Positions 32,271 to 43,092 of a stretch of 64,000 nucleotides of DNA are shown piece after piece. The stretch spans positions 34,627,698-34,691,697 of the forward strand of contig NC_083577.1 of the NCBI RefSeq assembly GCF_027579695.1. The letters are read 5' to 3'. This stretch comes from Neoarius graeffei. Its lineage: Eukaryota > Chordata > Actinopteri > Siluriformes > Ariidae. Position 1 is the stretch's first letter, and each line of letters opens with the position of its first letter. The notes below the pieces were generated by a model. The model searched no databases. It was not told the DNA's origin and was given only the letters and a program-made list of their open reading frames with translations. Position numbers and translations under genes: made by a program.

Positions 32271-33887
32271 CAGTGGTGCTTGAAAGTTTGTGAACCCTTT
32301 AGAATTTTCTATATTTCTGCATAAATATGACCTAAAACATCATCAGATTTTCACACAAGTCCTAAAAGTAGATAAAGAGAACCCAGTTAAACAAATGAGG
32401 CAAAAATATTATACTTGGTCATTTATTTATTGAGGAAAATGATCCAATATTACATATCTGTGAGTGGCAAAAGTATGTGAACCTTTGCTTTCAGTATCTG
32501 CTGTGACCCCCTTGTGCAGCAATAACTGCAACTAAACGTTTCCGGTAACTGTTGATCAGTGCTGCACACCGGCTTGGAGGAATTTTAGCCCATTCCTCCG
32601 TACAGAACAGCTTCAACTCTGGGATGTTGGTGGGTTTCCTGACATGAACTGCTCGCTTCAGGTCCTTCCACAACATTTCCATTGGATTAAGGTCAGGACT
32701 TTGACTTGGCCATTCCAAAACATTAACTTTATTCTTCTTTAACCATTCTTTGGTAGAACGACTTGTGTGCTTAGGGTCATTGTCTTGCTGCATGACCCAC
32801 CTTCTCTTGAGATTCAGTTCATGGACAGATGTCCTGATATTCTACTTAAGAATTTGCTGGTATAATTCAGAATTCATTGTTCCGTCAATGATGGCAAGCC
32901 GTCCTGGCCCAGATGCAGCAAAACAGGCCCAAACCATGATACTACCACCACCATGTTTCACAGATGGGATAAGGTTCTTATGCTGGAATGCAGTGTTTTC
33001 CTTTCTCCAAACAGAACGCTTCTCATTTTAACCAAAAAGTTCTATTTTGGTCTCATCCGTCAACAAAACATTTTTCCAATAGCCTTCTGGCTTGTCCACG
33101 TGATCTTTAGCAAACTGCAGACGAGCAGCAATGTTCTTTTTGGAGAGCAGTGGCTTTCTCCTTGCAACCCTGCCATGCACACCACTGTTGTTCAGTGTTC
33201 TCCTGATGGTGGACTCATGAACATTAACATTAGCCAATGTGAGAGTGAGAGAGGCCTTCAGTTGCTTAGAAGTTACCCTGGGGTCCTTTGTGACCTCGCC
33301 AACTATTACACGCCTTGCTCTTGGAGTGATCTTTGTTGGCCAACCACTCCTGGGGAGGGTAACAATGGTCTTTAATTTCCTCCATTTGTACACAATCTGT
33401 CTGACTGTGGATTGGTGGAGTCCAAACTCTTTAGAGATGGTTTTGTCACCTTTTCCAGCCTGATGAGCATCAACAACGCTTTTTCTGAGGTCCTCAGAAA
33501 TCTCCTTTGTTCGTGCCATGATACACTTCCACAAACATGTGTTGTGAAGATCAGACTTTGATAGATCCCTGTTCTTTAAATAAAACAGGGTGCCCACTCA
33601 CACCTGATTGTCATCCCATTGATTGAAAACACCTGACTCTAATTTCACCTTCAAATTAACTGCTAATCCTAGAGGTTCACATACTTTTGCCACTCACAGA
33701 TATGTAATATTGGCTCATTTTCCTCAATAAATAAATGACCAAGTATAATATTTTTGTCTCATTTGTTTAACTGGATTCTCTTTATCTACTTTTCGGACTT
33801 TGTATGAAAATCTGATGATGTTTTAGGTCATATTTATGCAGAAATATAGAAAATTCTAAAGGGTTCACAAACTTTCAAGCACCACTG
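32271..33887 (-). mobile_element. Tc1-like transposon, nearly intact
   Basis: The ends CAGTGGTGCTTGAAAGTTTG and its inverse are flanked by TA (32269-32270 and 33888-33889). The terminal repeats run about 200 bp, with inner TGAGTGGCAAAAGTATGTGA copies. The transposase is on the minus strand. Confidence 0.9.
32491..33519 (-). pseudogene. Tc1-like transposase with two in-frame stops
   Basis: One continuous reading frame of 342 codons begins at ATG 33519 (MARTKEISEDLRKSV) and ends at TAA 32493-32491. It contains an N-terminal helix-turn-helix region, a first catalytic Asp (LLTDETKIELFG), KHGGGS, a second Asp (MQQDNDPKH) and Glu in SPDLNPMEMLW, with 34 residues between the last two. Stops at 33030-33028 (TAA) and 32844-32842 (TAG) interrupt it, and there is no frameshift between the halves. 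The damage is light, which points to relatively recent inactivation. Confidence 0.88.
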
Positions 33888-33889
33888 TA

Positions 33890-34159
33890 TATATAAAATA
33901 GTGTATCCTTTTCAGGATACACTTTATATACACTTTAAGCACCTATTGTTTTGGAAAAAAAAAAAAGAAAGAGCCATGCAAATTTGGCAAATCGAACCCA
34001 GGTACACAAAAGGAATTTTTTTCCCCACAAAAAATAAGAGTATATGATAATACAATTAATTATACTTTAATTATAATTGCAGTAAATGTAAAAAAAAGTT
34101 TGTGTTACAAATCACATCACTATGAATTAAACATGTCTGGATTAACAAATTATTTTTAC

Positions 34160-34192
<33 letters not shown>

Positions 34193-34194
34193 TG
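33890..34194. other. AT-rich spacer with a small hairpin and (AAT)n
   Basis: A hairpin AGTGTATCC...GGATACACT lies at 33899-33922. An (AAT)n microsatellite at about 34163-34191 is the target of the following SINE. No gene. Confidence 0.5.
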
Positions 34195-35280
34195 GGGCGG
34201 CATGGTGGTGTAGTGGTTAGCGCTGTGGCCTCACAGCAAGAAGGTCCTGGGTTCGAGCCCCGTGGCTGGCGAGGGCCTTTCTGTGCGGAGTTTGCATGTT
34301 CTCCCCGTGTCTGCGTGGGTTTCCTCTGGGTGCTCCGGTTTCCCCCACAGTCCAAAGACATGCAGGTTAGGTTAACTGGTGACTCTAAATTGACCGTAAG
34401 TGTGAATGTGAGTGTGAATGGTTGTCTGTGTCTATGTGTCAGCCCTGTGATGACCTGGCGACTTGTCCAGGGTGTACCCCGCCTCTCGCCCATAGGTGGT
34501 GTTTACATTAGACTGTATCAGCGGATCATCAGATTAACGTTTTTAAAATGATTCGTGTGCACACAGCAACGCCAATACACGGATACGCTAATCACATGAC
34601 TAATTCGACGGCACGTCACATGATCCCAGTGCATATTGGGCATGCGCAAGTCACTCACCACTTGCAAGTGGAAGGATGGCAAGCGAACACCTTCTCCAGC
34701 AGATAAACACACCTGGCTGTGATGTTCATGTTCTCACTGAGTTTAAGCGCCTGAAGGAGGTAAATAAGTTGAAATGTGTAAATAAACCTCAGTGCGGCTC
34801 AGCGCTTCCTCCTGCGCTCCAAATCACTCCGCCCTGAACAGCGAGTGCCCTCTGGAGGGTGCGCACTCCGGCCCTGCGCAGCTCACAGAGCGCGCGAGTG
34901 AAGCGCACGAGCAGTGATTCGGGACTGAGCCGCTGTGTGTGTGATCCCAACGCCAGCGAATCAGGAAGGTGGATGTCACAGTGACGTTGTCCAATGACGA
35001 CGTCAGCTAGAGCTCAGCACTGCGTTTCCTCGTTCCTCAATGTTTACACAGCACCGGATCAGATACGAACTGGGTTGAATACGTGGGCCCTGGCGGATTC
35101 AAGTTGTTCCGCCTGTGGAGTCGTTTCCCGGCGTTTTAATGTGCACGGACAGTGCATCCGCAACGAAAACGAGACTGATACGGTCTAATGTAAACACCAC
35201 CATAGTCAGCTGGGATAGGCTCCAGCTTGCCTGCGACCCTGTAGAACAGGATAAAGCGGCTACAGATAATTAGATGAGAT
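34195..35280 (+). repeat. DANA/Mermaid-type SINE split by a nested element
   Basis: The head and core run to 34494. The tail resumes at 35202 with GTCAGCTGGGATAGGC and ends in GATAATTAGATGAGAT. (AAT)n sequence occurs on both sides. Confidence 0.88.
34495..35201. mobile_element. 3-bp-target element (GGTGGTGTTTACATT ends)
   Basis: The ends GGTGGTGTTTACATTAGAC and GTCTAATGTAAACACCACC are perfect inverses. ATA flanks both sides (34492-34494 and 35202-35204), as the intact SINE sequence confirms. The interior is G/C-rich with no transposase frame, probably Harbinger-type. Confidence 0.75.
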
Positions 35281-35329
35281 AATAATAATAATTATTATTA
35301 TTTTAAAAGTTCTTTGCATAGTAATTGTA

Positions 35330-35769
35330 AGGGCATCCTGTTGCTTTAATGCTGGATTCTCAAAGCACATCTCCATCTTTCTTTCCACCAGGCCTCAGGA
35401 AAAAGGTTGAAGCAGAATAAGGCTTCACCCAGAACACTGCTTCTTTATGTTTTTTGATATTTATTCACCACATCTCTCTCTCTCTCTCTGATATTTCTTG
35501 ACCCAGCCCCGGCTCCTCTCTTTATTTCCCCTTCCCTATGTTTGTGCACTCTCTCTGTATTTTGATTACATCCTCCTGCACTGACGACTAAATTATGATT
35601 GGGTTTAAGGATGGCAGGGCTTTCATCTGGCCAGTGTTGTTGCATGCTCTCTTCTCCAACACAAAAGGGCCCGCTACCTCTGCTCTGCTCGCTTTTGAAG
35701 AGTAGAGCGCCTCTGCCGTCCCCATGGAAACCACTGTTCCCTTTAAGGATGTGTGTGTGTGTGTGTGTA

Positions 35770-35812
<43 letters not shown>

Positions 35813-36201
35813 AAACAAAATACATAGTAATATAGTTTCTGGTGGTGCTAAGGCGCACTGGACATAGCCTACAGAGTTAATGTATCAACTTAATGTGCTA
35901 ATATCATAGTTTAAATATATGGCATGAAGTGTTGACTCGACACCTGGAGATGGATAACTTGAAAACTTGAAAATCTTTGAATACAGGTCAGGACGTGAAT
36001 TAGGAAAGATGAGCCCATCTTTTTAGTTCAGCCCATTAGTTTATATTTCTGAGTGATACAAGCATTGCCCCGTGGGTGATTCCACTATTGGCGTCCCATT
36101 CATTTCTTGTAATTTCTTAAAAATTAAACAGCAATTTTAAAAATATAATTTTCCAACAGTGACTCTAAGAAAACATATATTTAATTAATCATTAAAAAAT
36201 G
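35330..36201. other. Mostly repeat-free island with a (GT)n(GA)n microsatellite
   Basis: A (GT)n tract and a (GA)n tract lie at about 35750-35809. The flanking sequence (35330-35745 and 35815-36200) shows no mobile-element signature or splice-flanked exon, so a conserved non-coding role is possible but unproven. Confidence 0.3.
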
Positions 36202-36209
36202 TGTTAACC

Positions 36210-37179
36210 CAGGGGTTCTCAACCTTTTCTGCTTTGAGGCCCAGCTATTCATACTTGTAACGAGTCGGGGCCCATTAAAAAAAAAGATCCCTGATTATTT
36301 TGGCTCATCTATTCTAGTAGAATCTAATAATCTATTATGAAGTGTACTGGGATGCAACATCACAACCTGTTACAGATGGGAGTCCATTTTTTAAATTATA
36401 GGTATTGTATTTAAAACTGTATGGATGTGGCAGAAGCCAAACCATGCATGCAGGGCATTCTCAGCCAAAAGGGATTAAAATTTTTTTTTTTAAGATTGTG
36501 TATATTTTTAGTCTTTTGTATTTGTAATTATTTGTATCTGTACATGCACGGCCCCACCAGCTCTGCTGATCAACTTATGTTTAAATAAAGCCATTCATTC
36601 ATTCATTCATTACAAGTTGGAAAATTATCCATCCGTTGAGCTCCCCGACATCTCAAATTCCCTGGTGCTGCAGACATTGTTCTACACAGACGAAAACCTG
36701 GAAGAGTATGGAGGAGTGCAACTTATGTGGCTGAGTTAAAGATCTGGGGATCAGGACACTGCAAGATAAATCCTGTATCGGTTTTGCCTGGGGGAGGAGG
36801 AATTTCTGGACATTTTGTCCGCGTCTTTGCGATGGTTGCTAGGACGCTACAGGTTTTAGTATTTAGAGTACAAGCTCAATCCTCCCTGCTCTTCTCTTCT
36901 AACAGGCATCACAGAGCCATATAATTTACCCACAAATGTATTTATTTATTCAGCCTACTGCACGCGTTAAAAGCAGAGGAGGAATGTGACAAAAATAAAG
37001 GCTTGTTCTTAGTTTAGACACAAATGTATTTATTCCACTTGAAAGGTATTCGTCGAACCAGTTACTGGATTTGGGACACTATGACATCCTGAACTACATA
37101 GTATTTGGCTTCAAACTTAAAAAAAAAAAAAAATTCACAGCCCACTAATGGGCCATGGCTCAGTGGTTGAGAAACACTG
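36210..37179 (+). mobile_element. hAT-type element carrying a YqaJ-type exon
   Basis: The ends are CAGGGGTTCTCAACC and GGTTGAGAAACACTG. An 8-bp target duplication TGTTAACC / TGCTAACC lies at 36202-36209 and 37180-37187. The left interior ends in an AATAAAGCCATTCATTCATT tail, as if a retroelement 3' end were included. A coding-like exon fragment follows at 36610-36790. Confidence 0.75.
36610..36790 (+). pseudogene. Exon fragment like the YqaJ-associated ORF of ISL2EU elements
   Basis: The translation gives LENYPSVELPDISNSLVLQT, then, after a frameshift, NLCG-stop-VKDLGIRTL and DKSCIGFA. It aligns block by block with the minus-strand exon at 46545-46790 plus 44849-44929. In fish and invertebrates this N-terminal motif (PD...YLV...SLEAYN..VCGWV) precedes SWIM and YqaJ-nuclease domains in transposon-encoded proteins. 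The stop and frameshift show it is not functional. Confidence 0.55.
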
Positions 37180-37187
37180 TGCTAACC

Positions 37188-37553
37188 CAGCTCCGGCAAC
37201 AACGTCTCATTTTCTTTGCTGACAATTGCTGCATTTTGCTCTTAAATGAGCAATAGTGTAGAATGTATAAGGGTTGAGTTTTTTTTTTTAAATAACGTAG
37301 CATTAGCAAATACACAAAGCACGGGCCCACCAATGTTATGAGGACATTAAGGACATAATGATTTACTTGACAATTATTCTTGGATGATGCAACTTCCTGT
37401 CGAATGTGACACTTGTGGACTATTCCAAATATTTCCGAGGGGTGAATATGTTCAGGAACTAAAATGTAAATTTTTCCTAAACCTGGAATGGATGGCTCAC
37501 AGAAAAGAAGGTTTTAAGCATGAGATGTCAAATAGATTCTATTCATGATTTCA
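37188..37553. other. No feature recognised
   Basis: Unclassified AT-rich spacer between two hAT-type elements. Confidence 0.4.
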
Positions 37554-38098
37554 TTTCAAGGCAGTGCTGTAGTTGAGTCACTAAATCTCAAGTCCGAGTC
37601 CAGTCTCACGTCCCCAGTGTTCAAGTCTGTGTCAAGTCCAAGTCATGAAAAAGAATAAAATTTGAGTGGAGTCCGAGAACAAGACTCCATCCGCAGCATT
37701 TGACGGTGGCCGTTTTAGCCCCATTAACATTAGTTTGTTCCTGAACATGACGTATAAACAGGTGAATGTGCTTCTCTTTGTCAGGGAGTGTGAAGTATTC
37801 TGTCAGAGATGGCTGGGAGACAGATGTAAGTGCAGAAAATGTTTATTAATACAAGTGAAGATGGTAAACAATCCAGAATGGCAGGTAAAATTGTAAAACG
37901 GTGAAACAGGCAATAGGTCAAACGAGGCACAAACAAGCTATCGTAGACTCGGCAGAATCAAAGACGAGAAACAGGAAATCAGGGATCAGGAAACCAAACA
38001 AGGAAATAAGGCTCGATAATGTCAGCAATGCAACTCAATACTTCGCAAAGTAAGCGTGTTTTCACAGTTTTTATATAGGCGTGCTGACTGTGCCTTAA

Positions 38099-38962
38099 AG
38101 TGCACATCACGGGTAAATTCAGGAGCAAGATCAATGTAATTTTCCTATTTTATATTAAACTTTGGTCAAATATCTGTCACATTTTGCGCAATTTTTTTTT
38201 ACCTTGCGCAATACCAGAAAAATTCAGTTGAAATCAAGCCATTTGAGGCGAATTGGTCCGCCTCTGAAAAAACTTGGCATTTGGATTTCCCGGCAAACAT
38301 TGATTTTTGCGACGTCGCGTGCGGGACGCCTCCCTCTGAATCCTACGTCAGCGCTAGTTTGTTTATGAGAAAACGACCTGGTGGTTTTCTGCAAATTTCT
38401 TCAACATTATCACGCAAGTATTAAAATGGTTAACAGATGTATCGTAGGAGGGTGTAGCAACACCAATCTTGATGGGATTAGTACTCATCGTTTTCCAAAA
38501 GACCGGACAATGAGAGAGAAATGGGAGTGCTTGCCGAGGACCCGGAAGCAGCCGAGGACCAAAGCAGAGCCGAGAAAAAGACCAAGAAAATTGGCAATTC
38601 ACCAGTTGACTGTTGCCAGGGTAAGAAATAATTCTGACATCTCATTACATTCTTCATCCAAAGGTGAAGTAACATTGCGCTCAGGTGACAATTCCATATT
38701 TCAATGCAAAATCGCTAGCTGCTAAACTTGGTCTACACAGGCTGTGCACTGAAACCGTGCAAAGCTCTCGCAGCCTGCTGGCGCTTCTGCAGGTGACGTC
38801 ACGAATCTGGCTCCAGACTCCCTTGGGATTTTTCCAGACATGTTTTATTTTATTCTGCTGTAGACAGATGGCCTTGTGCAAAATTACCCTTCTGGATAAG
38901 TGTGTAAAGGGACATTCTTTCACATAAAAAAAAAAAAACGAAATTGGTCCAGGATATGCACT
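38099..38962 (+). mobile_element. Kolobok-like non-autonomous element, copy 2
   Basis: The ends AGTGCACATC and GATATGCACT are flanked by TTAA at 38095-38098 and 38963-38966. It is the longer relative of 11634-12308 and keeps about 200 bp more of the interior. Confidence 0.85.
38426..38612 (+). pseudogene. Partial THAP exon plus basic linker
   Basis: ATG 38426 begins MVNRCIVGGCSNTNLDGI with Cys5-x4-Cys10. Instead of the C-x2-HF half, the frame runs into a Lys/Arg-rich segment (RKRPRKLAIHQ) and a donor-like GGTAAG near 38620. The zinc site is incomplete, so DNA binding is unlikely. Confidence 0.65.
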
Positions 38963-39389
38963 TTAATCCTGTGCAGGTGCGAGTCATTTACGGCGCACTC
39001 GCGAGAGTCTGCTTGACATGTGCGCTGTCTGGAGCACGCCCGAGAGTCTATCTGATGCACGAGCCGAGGCGCACAGGTGTGACACTCTTGCACGAAATTA
39101 GTACAAAATTAATGTAGATATAAATATCTTATGCCAAATTATTATGGCATGTTACAAAAAATACAAGTCCTGATCTCCAATTTACGAGTCCGAATGCAGT
39201 TAATGCATGAGTCCGAGTCCAAAGCTGAGTCATCAGTGCTCAAGTCCAAGTCGAGTCATAAGTCCTTAAAATTAGGGCACGAATCGGACTCGAGTACTAC
39301 AAGCCTGTTTCAAGGTAACGTGTAGTTATAGTGGACTGAAATGGGCAAAAATGCTGCTTGATGTTATTTTTATTAAATGTTTTAATTTA

Positions 39390-39818
39390 CATTATATGGC
39401 CAAACATTTGTGGACCCCATGCTATGCGGGTCTTTTCCCAAACTGTTGCCACAGAGTTAGCAACATACAATTGTCTCTGATGTCTTTGTGTGCTGTCATA
39501 TTGCAATTTCCCTTCACTGGAACCCAGATGGTCCAAACCTGTTCCAGAAGTTACACTTGCACAAAGTGAGCTACATGACTGCACCCCAGATCTCCTCACC
39601 GAACATCAGTATCAGATCTTGCTAATGCTCTTGTGTCTGAAGGATCACAAACCCCCACCCCTCCAAAACCCACCCCAAACCCCTCCAAAACCTTCCAGAG
39701 AGCCTTCCCAAAAGAGTGGAGATTATTTTCACAGCAAAAGGGACTAAATCTGGAATGAGATGTTCAAGTATTTATGGAGGTGATGGTCAAGTGTCCACAA
39801 ACTTTTGGCCATATAGTG
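39390..39818. mobile_element. Short non-autonomous Tc1-like element (TATGGCCAAAAGT family)
   Basis: It begins CATTATATGGCCAAACATTT and ends CTTTTGGCCATATAGTG, flanked by TA (39388-39389 and 39819-39820). Confidence 0.8.
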
Positions 39819-40193
39819 TATTTATCTGAAACGGTCATAGTTTGTTACGAAGGACGATTTACATATAATTCATGTCCTTTGCCTTTATTCTGCATGTACA
39901 CTTCGTAAATGTAATATCATTTGGAGACAAATTTGAACTGAATTGTGAAACCATGAAAGATTCACTATATAATTTCCAGAACTTTTCTTTCCATCACACA
40001 TCAATGACAGAGTTTATATCCACTCTAAGCTTGTACACACCTACGAGAGTACTTCAAAAAGTTTCTGGTCTCACCCAGAAAACGTCACAGGAGAAAGTGT
40101 GTTCTTGTATTATTTTTCAACCTGGTCTCATTTAACTTCAACGTACTTGGTTCAAGCTTCGCGATCCCTTCACAGAAGGTGGTCACATCTTGA

Positions 40194-41674
40194 CAGAGGT
40201 GGACAAAGTCTCATCTCATTATCTCTAGCCGCTTTATCCTTCTACAGGGTCGCAAACAAGCTGGAGCCTATCCCAGCTGACTACGGGCGAAAGGCGGGGT
40301 ACACCCTGGACAAGTCGCCAGGTCATCACAGGGCTGACACATAGACACAGACAACCATTCACACTCACATTCACACCTACGGTCAATTTAGAGTCACCAG
40401 TTAACCTAACCTGCATGTCTTTGGACTGTGGGGGAAACCGGAGCACCCGGAGGAAACCCACACGGACACGGGGAGAACATGCAAACTCCACACAGAAAGG
40501 CCCTCGCCAGCCACGGGGCTCGAACCTGGACCTTCTTGCTGTGAGGCGACAGCGCTAACCACTACACCACTGTGCCACCCAGGTGGACAAAGTACCCAAG
40601 TTTATTACTTAAGTCAAAGTACAGATCCCACTGGTCAAATGTTACTCCGATACAAAAGTGAAAGTTGTCCAGTCAAATTTTTACAGAAGTATTTGCTTTT
40701 AAAAATACTTAAGTATTAAAAGTACATTTTCCGTCAACACATTGTTGTATTATTGCCACAACGCTTACAAAACCCAATGCCTCTGAAGCAACCTACTGGA
40801 TTTTCTGACTAGTTTGTAGAACCTGTAGAGCTGACGCTCCACCTGACGTGCTAGCAAACTTTTCAAACTCGAAATCATATCGGGTAGCTAATGTTACTAG
40901 AAAAGAAAGATTTCTACATTGTTTATTTGGCAAGATTATGCTAAAGTTGATGTTATTGATGTTAGCATAACTCTGTTTTTACATGCTAACTAACAGTGTC
41001 CAAATTAACTAGCTCGGTGTTAACGTTAGCCGTGGACAAAGCTGTCGCAACTTGGCGGGCAAATCCATGGAAAGTCATTTGACTAACCAGACCGCATAGC
41101 TATTGTAGCATTATCACTAGCTCTAAAAGCACAGACTACTTCATTGCAGGCTTTCTCTTGGAAGAAAACATTTACATCCCTCAATATGCTTCAGCAGGTT
41201 GGACGACGAGTTTTTGAACACCGTGACGTGCTCTGTTTTAGGCAAACGAAACCAATCTTTAATCCTTTCAGAAAACTGAAACATGGGTTCTAGGTATGGC
41301 CACGAGGGCGCAGATTCTCCAGAAGAACCGCCTCCTTCTGTTCTGCCATCAACTGATTGTGTTCAAATAATGCTGCTGAGAAATTGAACTTGATTTTATA
41401 CAGTCTATGGATGGTGACGTGACCCCAGCGATTACTGATAAGCTGTCTCGGTGTCACCTGCGAAAAAAAATAAAATCACGTTTTAGAAAAGAAAACAAAA
41501 AAACATCCACTTTCAAAGCCGCTTCATAGTAATGAGGACCTTGATAGAAGTGTAGTGGAGTGAAAAGTATGATATTTGTCTCAAATAAATGAAACTCAAG
41601 TAAAATACAGATACTCAAAAAGTGTACTTAAGTACAGTACTCAAGTAAATGTACTTCGTTACTGTCCACCTCTG
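40194..41674. mobile_element. hAT-type element (CAGAGGTGGACAAAGTAC family) with a nested SINE
   Basis: The ends CAGAGGTGGACAAAGTAC and GTTACTGTCCACCTCTG are bounded by an exact 8-bp duplication CATCTTGA at 40186-40193 and 41675-41682. Terminal and subterminal AAGTA/TACTT repeats are frequent. A partial relative is at 61985-62125. Confidence 0.85.
40210..40580 (-). repeat. DANA/Mermaid-type SINE, full length
   Basis: A minus-strand copy with a 13-bp duplication AGGTGGACAAAGT at 40197-40209 and 40581-40593, inserted just inside the terminal repeat of the hAT-type element. Confidence 0.92.
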
Positions 41675-41682
41675 CATCTTGA

Positions 41683-41897
41683 GCCTTCAGATCCTCCTCA
41701 ACAGCATGGATCACGTCATCATCACTCTGAAAATGGTGACCACGCAAGTGGGATTTCAGTTTGGGAAACGGACAGAAGTCAGGCGGTGCTAGGTCGGGTG
41801 AGTAAGGTGTATGGGGCAACAGTTCAAAGCCATATTTGGCTGCTTCTGCCACCTGTGCTGTATGGACGGGCGCATTGTCCTGGAGCAACAGCACGCC
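41683..41897 (-). pseudogene. mariner-type transposase, C-terminal fragment
   Basis: The frame reads LLLQDNAPVHTAQVAEAAKY, then HTPYSPDLAPPDF and FPKLKSHLRG, the second and third catalytic Asp regions of a mariner (DD34D) transposase. Only 32 residues separate the two Asp, so this copy has lost two residues between QVA and EAAKYG. It ends at a hAT insertion. It is dead. Confidence 0.8.
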
Positions 41898-41951
41898 AGA
41901 TAGAAGCTTTCATTTGAGTTTTTTTATTGACTGTGATACAAGGCTTTATAG

Positions 41952-43084
41952 CATGGGCGCCGCCAGAGGGGGAAAGGTTAGAACAATTCTAGGGGCCCAG
42001 CACTGCCATGGGGCCCTTTAAGGGGCTGATATGCTTTTAATGATTTTAATAAGATTTTTGAAATAACAGCAATGCAATATTCCATCTGGTAAAATGAGCT
42101 AATTGAACAAGGTTGTCTATTTCTTGAGTTCTTCAACATATCATTTAACCCTCCCCCTTTTGCGAAATGGTACGGTCCAGTTCTGGTAGAAGCACGATGC
42201 GTTAAATCTGTGTGCTGATCAGTGCAACGCTACTTGCTGCTGTGTTGCGGTGCAGCAGCCAGCCAGCCAGCAGTGGAGTGCGTACAGTCTATGATCGCTA
42301 AATATGAAGAGTGGCTGTCAAAAACGTAAAGAAAGGCAGCTGAAAGCTGAGAGGGACCGGAGAGGCAGGCAACTGGTCACTCAGTTTTTCCCAAAGAAAG
42401 GTAGCTATCGCTCACATGTGTGTTCAAAATATTAGTGAATGGTAAATGAACAGTATAAACGTGGTTGGATTAGCCTATCAAGAGAACACTTTTACAGTTT
42501 GTACAGTGACATTTTTTCATTTTAATAACTGAACTGACTTGTGTGATAAACAAGATGAAATATTACGTTATGCTGGTGCTAATAACTAGTGCTAATAACC
42601 AGTTTCATAACTAATGGGGTGCCCTAAATATGCCCAGATTCAGCCTCAGGGGGACCTCCGCCCTACCAAACCACTGAACCCCCCTTTGGAGAAGGAGCTA
42701 AGCAGCAATACAACCCATAAATGCTTTAGGATTGAAGTTTTTAATGAGCGAGCGCCATATACAGTTTCCTAGATTAAAGTGTTACTAATAACGGACACCA
42801 GTCAAGTGTTTGACATGGTTACGTGTGTGGAATGTTCACACGTTCTAAACCATTGGTTTCAAATTGAGGAGCTGGAGAAAGCACAGCACACATAAAAGAG
42901 GGATAGAGTTTTCATCTAGTCCCTGGTAGGTTAATACATGTAATAACAGTCACAAACTCAAGGTCCATGGGCTATCAAAAAAGTCAAATAATGACAATAG
43001 TGCAATTGTGACGAGGGTGGGCAAAGTTGGGGGGCCCAAAATTCTAATCTTTCATGGGGCCCAAAATTTCTGGCGGCGCCCCTG
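41952..43084 (+). mobile_element. hAT element, internally deleted
   Basis: The ends CATGGGCGCCGCCAG and CTGGCGGCGCCCCTG have an exact 8-bp duplication CTTTATAG at 41944-41951 and 43085-43092. The subterminal GGGGCCC-rich sequence is shared by both ends. It retains a first-exon-like frame at 42304-42402 and no catalytic domain. Confidence 0.88.
42304..42402 (+). pseudogene. hAT transposase first-exon fragment
   Basis: ATG 42304 begins MKSGCQKRKERQLKAERDRR and continues to LVTQFFPKK, followed by a donor-like GGTAG. A Lys/Arg-rich start ending in FF is typical of the first exon of TTF/ZMYM1-like hAT transposases. The downstream exons are absent. Confidence 0.55.
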
Positions 43085-43092
43085 CTTTATAG

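Larger units (their letters stand above)
37562..39307. mobile_element. hAT-type element (GAGTCCGAGTCC family) with a nested Kolobok-like element
   Basis: The left end is CAGTGCTGTAGTTGAGTCAC and the right end GACTCGAGTACTACAAGCCTG, with an exact 8-bp duplication TTTCAAGG at 37554-37561 and 39308-39315. The element at 38099-38962 is nested inside. A second, partial copy of this family is at 59744-59885. Confidence 0.8.
40044..41905 (-). mobile_element. mariner remnant split by a hAT-type element
   Basis: The left end after TA reads CGAGAGTACTTCAAAAAG. Coding-sense similarity to mariner transposase 3' sequence appears on the minus strand at about 40130-40193 and continues beyond the hAT insertion at 41683-41897. 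The 5' half is missing. Confidence 0.65.

Noticed and set aside
35445..35858. Ser-Leu/Thr-His repeat frame
   Set aside because: Translation of a (GT)n(GA)n microsatellite.
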